Of a stretch of 39,553 nucleotides of DNA, positions 37,130-39,553 are shown piece by piece. Location of the stretch: assembly GCA_032718475.1 (NCBI GenBank), contig JAUCBJ010003825.1, forward strand, positions 1-39,553, written 5' to 3'. The notes below the pieces were generated by a model. That model searched no databases. It was not told where the DNA came from and was given only the letters and a program-made list of their open reading frames with translations. Within the stretch, counting starts at the first letter, position 1. Every line of letters starts with the position of its first letter. The DNA comes from Nemertoderma westbladi (Eukaryota > Xenacoelomorpha > Nemertodermatida > Nemertodermatidae). The translations under genes were made by a program, and so were the position numbers.

Positions 37130-38458
37130 CCAGTTCTCTATAAACCCCTTAGAAAATGGAGTCCATTAATCCATAAGGGTTTGATTTGTCATAGATCGAG
37201 AATCCAGACTGTCGACATAAACTCACAGTTCAGGTTCCCAGTGATAATCCCTAGTCACCCAATAGAATTGCAAAGAGCGATTCTATGGGATATACACAAG
37301 AGGTTGCATCACGCGGGAAAGTTACACTGTTTGTCGGCAGCGAGACAGCGATTCATTCTATTGCAGCCAAGCAGGGCAGTGGGTACTATGTACGACGCCT
37401 GTCTGGTTTGCAAGAGGGTGAACGCCAGAGTATTGGAACAGGAGATGGCTGAACTCCCGGAAGCGAGAGTGCAGGCATATGACCCACCCTTTACGAATAC
37501 AGGGGTGGATTGTTTTGGTCCGATTGAGGCAAAGAGTGGACGGCTGACCCACAAGCGATGGGGCCTGCTACTGACATGTATGGCTAGTAGAGCCATACAT
37601 ATCGAGTGTGTGGCAGACATGTCGACCAAATCTCTGCTCCTGGCCTTAAAGAGATTTATGGCCAGGAGAGGACTAGTAAAGGTGTTCCACTCTGATAAGG
37701 GTACAAACTTTGTCGGAGGGAACAGCGAGTTAAACGCGGCTCACAAAGCAGCACAGAATAAAGAAATTTCTGCAGCACTTTTGCCGCAAAGAGTAGAATG
37801 GAGATTTAATACTCCAGAAAGTCCTTGGAGAGGAGGAAGTTGGGAGCGTTTAGTTCGTTCCATAAAGCAGGCCATTGCTAAGACATTGCCTGTAAACAAA
37901 CAACTTACCGACGACGAACTGGTCACAGCTTTCATCGAAATCGAGCATACCCTGAACTCGAGGCCGATAGCTATGTTGCCAGACGGTGTTGCATTAACGC
38001 CGAATCATTTGCTAATGCAGAGTCCAGCATTTCTTGTGCCGGCATCAGAACCCATTAGTGCCGACCTGTATAGTCGTAGGAGCTGGAAAGTGACTCAATT
38101 TGTGGCGTACACATTCTGGGAATATTGGCGGGAATACTATCTTCCCACCATATCCACCAGAACAAAGTGGTACAAAACGGTTCGGAGCCTCCAAAGAGGA
38201 GACTATGTATTGATAACCGAACCAATTGTCAAGAGAAAGTACTGGGAGACGGGAGTTATCTTGCACATACACCCAGACGCGCAAAATATAGTGCGCACAG
38301 TCACTGTGAAAATTAGGTGCAAGTGTCCGCACCCAAAGAAGTGTAAAACTAATGGTTTACACACCTTGGACCGACCGGTCCAAGATATTGTGTTATTAGA
38401 AGAGACACGCATCGAGACAGGAGATTATAATTTGTCTCCTGCCTCAAATAAAAATTAG
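37130..38458 (+). pseudogene. BEL integrase
   Basis: Same frame as the preceding segment; the longest open part is 37181-38458 (425 codons). It has the HHCC zinc domain (HKRLHHAGKLHCLSAARQRF ... CLVCKR), the DDE core (GVDCFGP; FHSDKGTNFVGG; TPESPWRGGSWERLVR), and a DUF5641-type C-terminal domain (WKVTQFVAYTFWEYWREYYL, WYKTVRSLQRGDYVLI). The tail has a Cys cluster (CKCPHPKKC). It inserts the element DNA copy into the genome. This is the best-preserved domain, but it has no start of its own. Confidence 0.9.
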
Positions 38459-39226
38459 TGTTGGACGCAACTCACTTCGTATGCATTCCTCGTATGCAAA
38501 TACTAGGAAATGCATAGGAGCGGGTTTGCGGTGATTTGCGTTGAGTTTTGTCTGGTGGGTATCAAAACAAAATTTTATTTTCAAAATTTTTGGAAAATTA
38601 AATAATTTAAAAAATTAGAAGTGAACCCAAGATAATTCCAGACGCTGTATATAGACGCGTTTTAGAATTCGTCTATAGATAAACAGTAATTTGAAAAGTC
38701 GTGAAGCCTGGAAAATAGCATTTAGAAACCATGGTGACGGCTATATTACGTAGGAGTGTAAATTGAGTTTAGCAACTTCCACAGATTGGTGCCAACAGTA
38801 CAACTAAGGTGCTAAAGGTTAGTAGCACCAGGGCGTACACGGACCCCACTCAGTAGTTTTGCAGTGAAGTGTGATGTTCGATTATCAAACCTGTGGGTTT
38901 GGTATAGTCGAGCATTGAGACTATTGTCCTTTCTAACTACTGTAGTTTAGTACAAGTAATGGGAGCAGTTTGGGCATCAAAAAGTGAGTTGGTCACGGCC
39001 AGTTTATCTCCAAAGTTTTGCGCTATGCATGGGAATAGGTTAGAGGATAGCTAGGAATGAGACGGGAGAGTCGAACCTGAACTGCTGGAAGGCGGGGGGG
39101 GGGGGGGGGGGGGGGGGGGGGCTCAGGAGGTCTGTCCTTCGGCGACATCTAACTGATTTACCCACAGTGTAATTAGTTACGTAACGGAACCTATTGGAAT
39201 ATATATATGTATATACGCGGACTGTA
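38459..39226. other. Non-coding region after integrase
   Basis: No open frame of note. It contains a hairpin (CAAACCTGTGGGTTTG near 38888), a 28-G tract at 39094-39121 and ATATATATGTATATACG just before the next open frame. No sequence resembling the 5' leader, as a 3' LTR would, was found. Confidence 0.5.
39094..39121. repeat. Poly-G tract (28 G)
   Basis: The longest of the four uninterrupted G runs in the window. Confidence 0.95.
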
Positions 39227-39553
39227 ATGGAGAAGGGAATTAGAGCCCAACCGCGGAGAGGATTTACTGCCAGAGAGGAGGCGGAGCTGCCATTTGCCCG
39301 AACGGGATTTAAGGATTCGAATGTTTACTATCATGGAAGGTCGGTAATGGAGCTAAATGGGAAGTATAAACCCGCTTACGATAAAGAATTAAGGAGGGAA
39401 AGAATGAGAGCATTGGGGGACCGTATGGAAGTTTTGCGGAAGGAGTATCGCACTCGGTATCCCTACGATTTCGCATTAGACGTATGCGACATTAGTGCAG
39501 ACCCGGACGAGGAGATTGCGCGGCTGTACCATATGAACATGTATTTACGACAT
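39227..39553 (+). CDS. Unidentified protein, open at window end (109 codons)
   Basis: ATG at 39227-39229 opens a frame without stop to the last base. The product is highly charged, starting MEKGIRAQPRRGFTAREEAE, with a basic helical stretch (LRRERMRALGDRMEVLRKEY) and an acidic part near the end. It has no signal peptide, Cys pattern or domain that I recognise. It shares the strand and the charged style of the BEL frames 770 bases upstream, so it may be an extra 3' frame of that element or the 5' end of another gene or element. Confidence 0.5.
   Translation, partial: MEKGIRAQPRRGFTAREEAELPFARTGFKDSNVYYHGRSVMELNGKYKPAYDKELRRERMRALGDRMEVLRKEYRTRYPYDFALDVCDISADPDEEIARLYHMNMYLRH

Larger units (their letters stand above)
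28745..38458 (+). mobile_element. BEL/Pao LTR retrotransposon internal region
   Basis: Gag, protease, reverse transcriptase, RNase H and integrase follow in the BEL/Pao order, all plus strand. The coding frame is damaged: in-frame stops at 29435 (TGA), 34110 (TAG), 35852, 36506 and 37127 (TGA); frame changes near 32550, near 34890 and around 36495-36640; and a LINE insertion at 32714-34070. BEL elements normally encode one long gag-pol polyprotein. LTRs were not identified; the 3' LTR may lie beyond the window. Confidence 0.9.

Overview
The window reads as nuclear DNA of an invertebrate animal. The reasons are a 22-exon vitellogenin gene with short, AT-rich GT-AG introns, a BEL/Pao LTR retrotransposon (a group known only from animals), a PIF/Harbinger DNA transposon, several truncated copies of a non-LTR retrotransposon (LINE), a tRNA-like repeat family and many minisatellites. 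The phylum cannot be fixed from sequence alone. Non-coding DNA is AT-rich but broken by four long pure-G tracts.

Layout. (1) 1-5900: no credible host gene. It holds a 104-bp tandem duplication, a roughly 2.05-kb element with inverted ends and a 9-bp target duplication (1228-3279) that carries three minisatellites, a degenerate 22-bp repeat, a tRNA-like/inverted-end repeat, and a LINE copy that has itself been hit by a second LINE copy. (2) 5948-21758, minus strand: a complete vitellogenin-type large lipid transfer protein. I joined 22 exons by splice signals and phase into one open frame of 1531 residues: signal peptide, lipovitellin N-module, DUF1943-like sheet region, von Willebrand type D domain and a Cys-rich tail, with no polyserine phosvitin segment. 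Its introns have been invaded by tandem arrays (16-bp, 20-bp and 34-bp units), a small inverted-repeat element, a tRNA-like repeat, and full or nearly vanished LINE fragments. A TATA box lies upstream of the start. (3) 22728-25043: a PIF/Harbinger element with TTA target duplication and a broken transposase. (4) 25552-25969: LINE fragment. (5) About 26000 to at least 38458, plus strand: a BEL/Pao element (gag, protease, reverse transcriptase, RNase H, integrase) broken by stops and frameshifts and interrupted at 32714-34070 by a minus-strand LINE with a clear 10-bp target duplication. No LTR pair was found. A further open frame starts at 39227 and leaves the window.

Most interesting signals: the BEL coding strand is studded with 5' splice-donor-like GGTAAG motifs (19 seen on the sense strand, 1 on the other); a 34-bp minisatellite at vitellogenin intron 15 repeats a whole 3' splice-site module six times, and only the last copy gives an open frame; LINE copies inserted into a LINE and into the BEL element with exact target duplications; and a palindromic TGACACCC cluster inside the Harbinger element. 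All domain assignments come from reading the translations; no database search was run.
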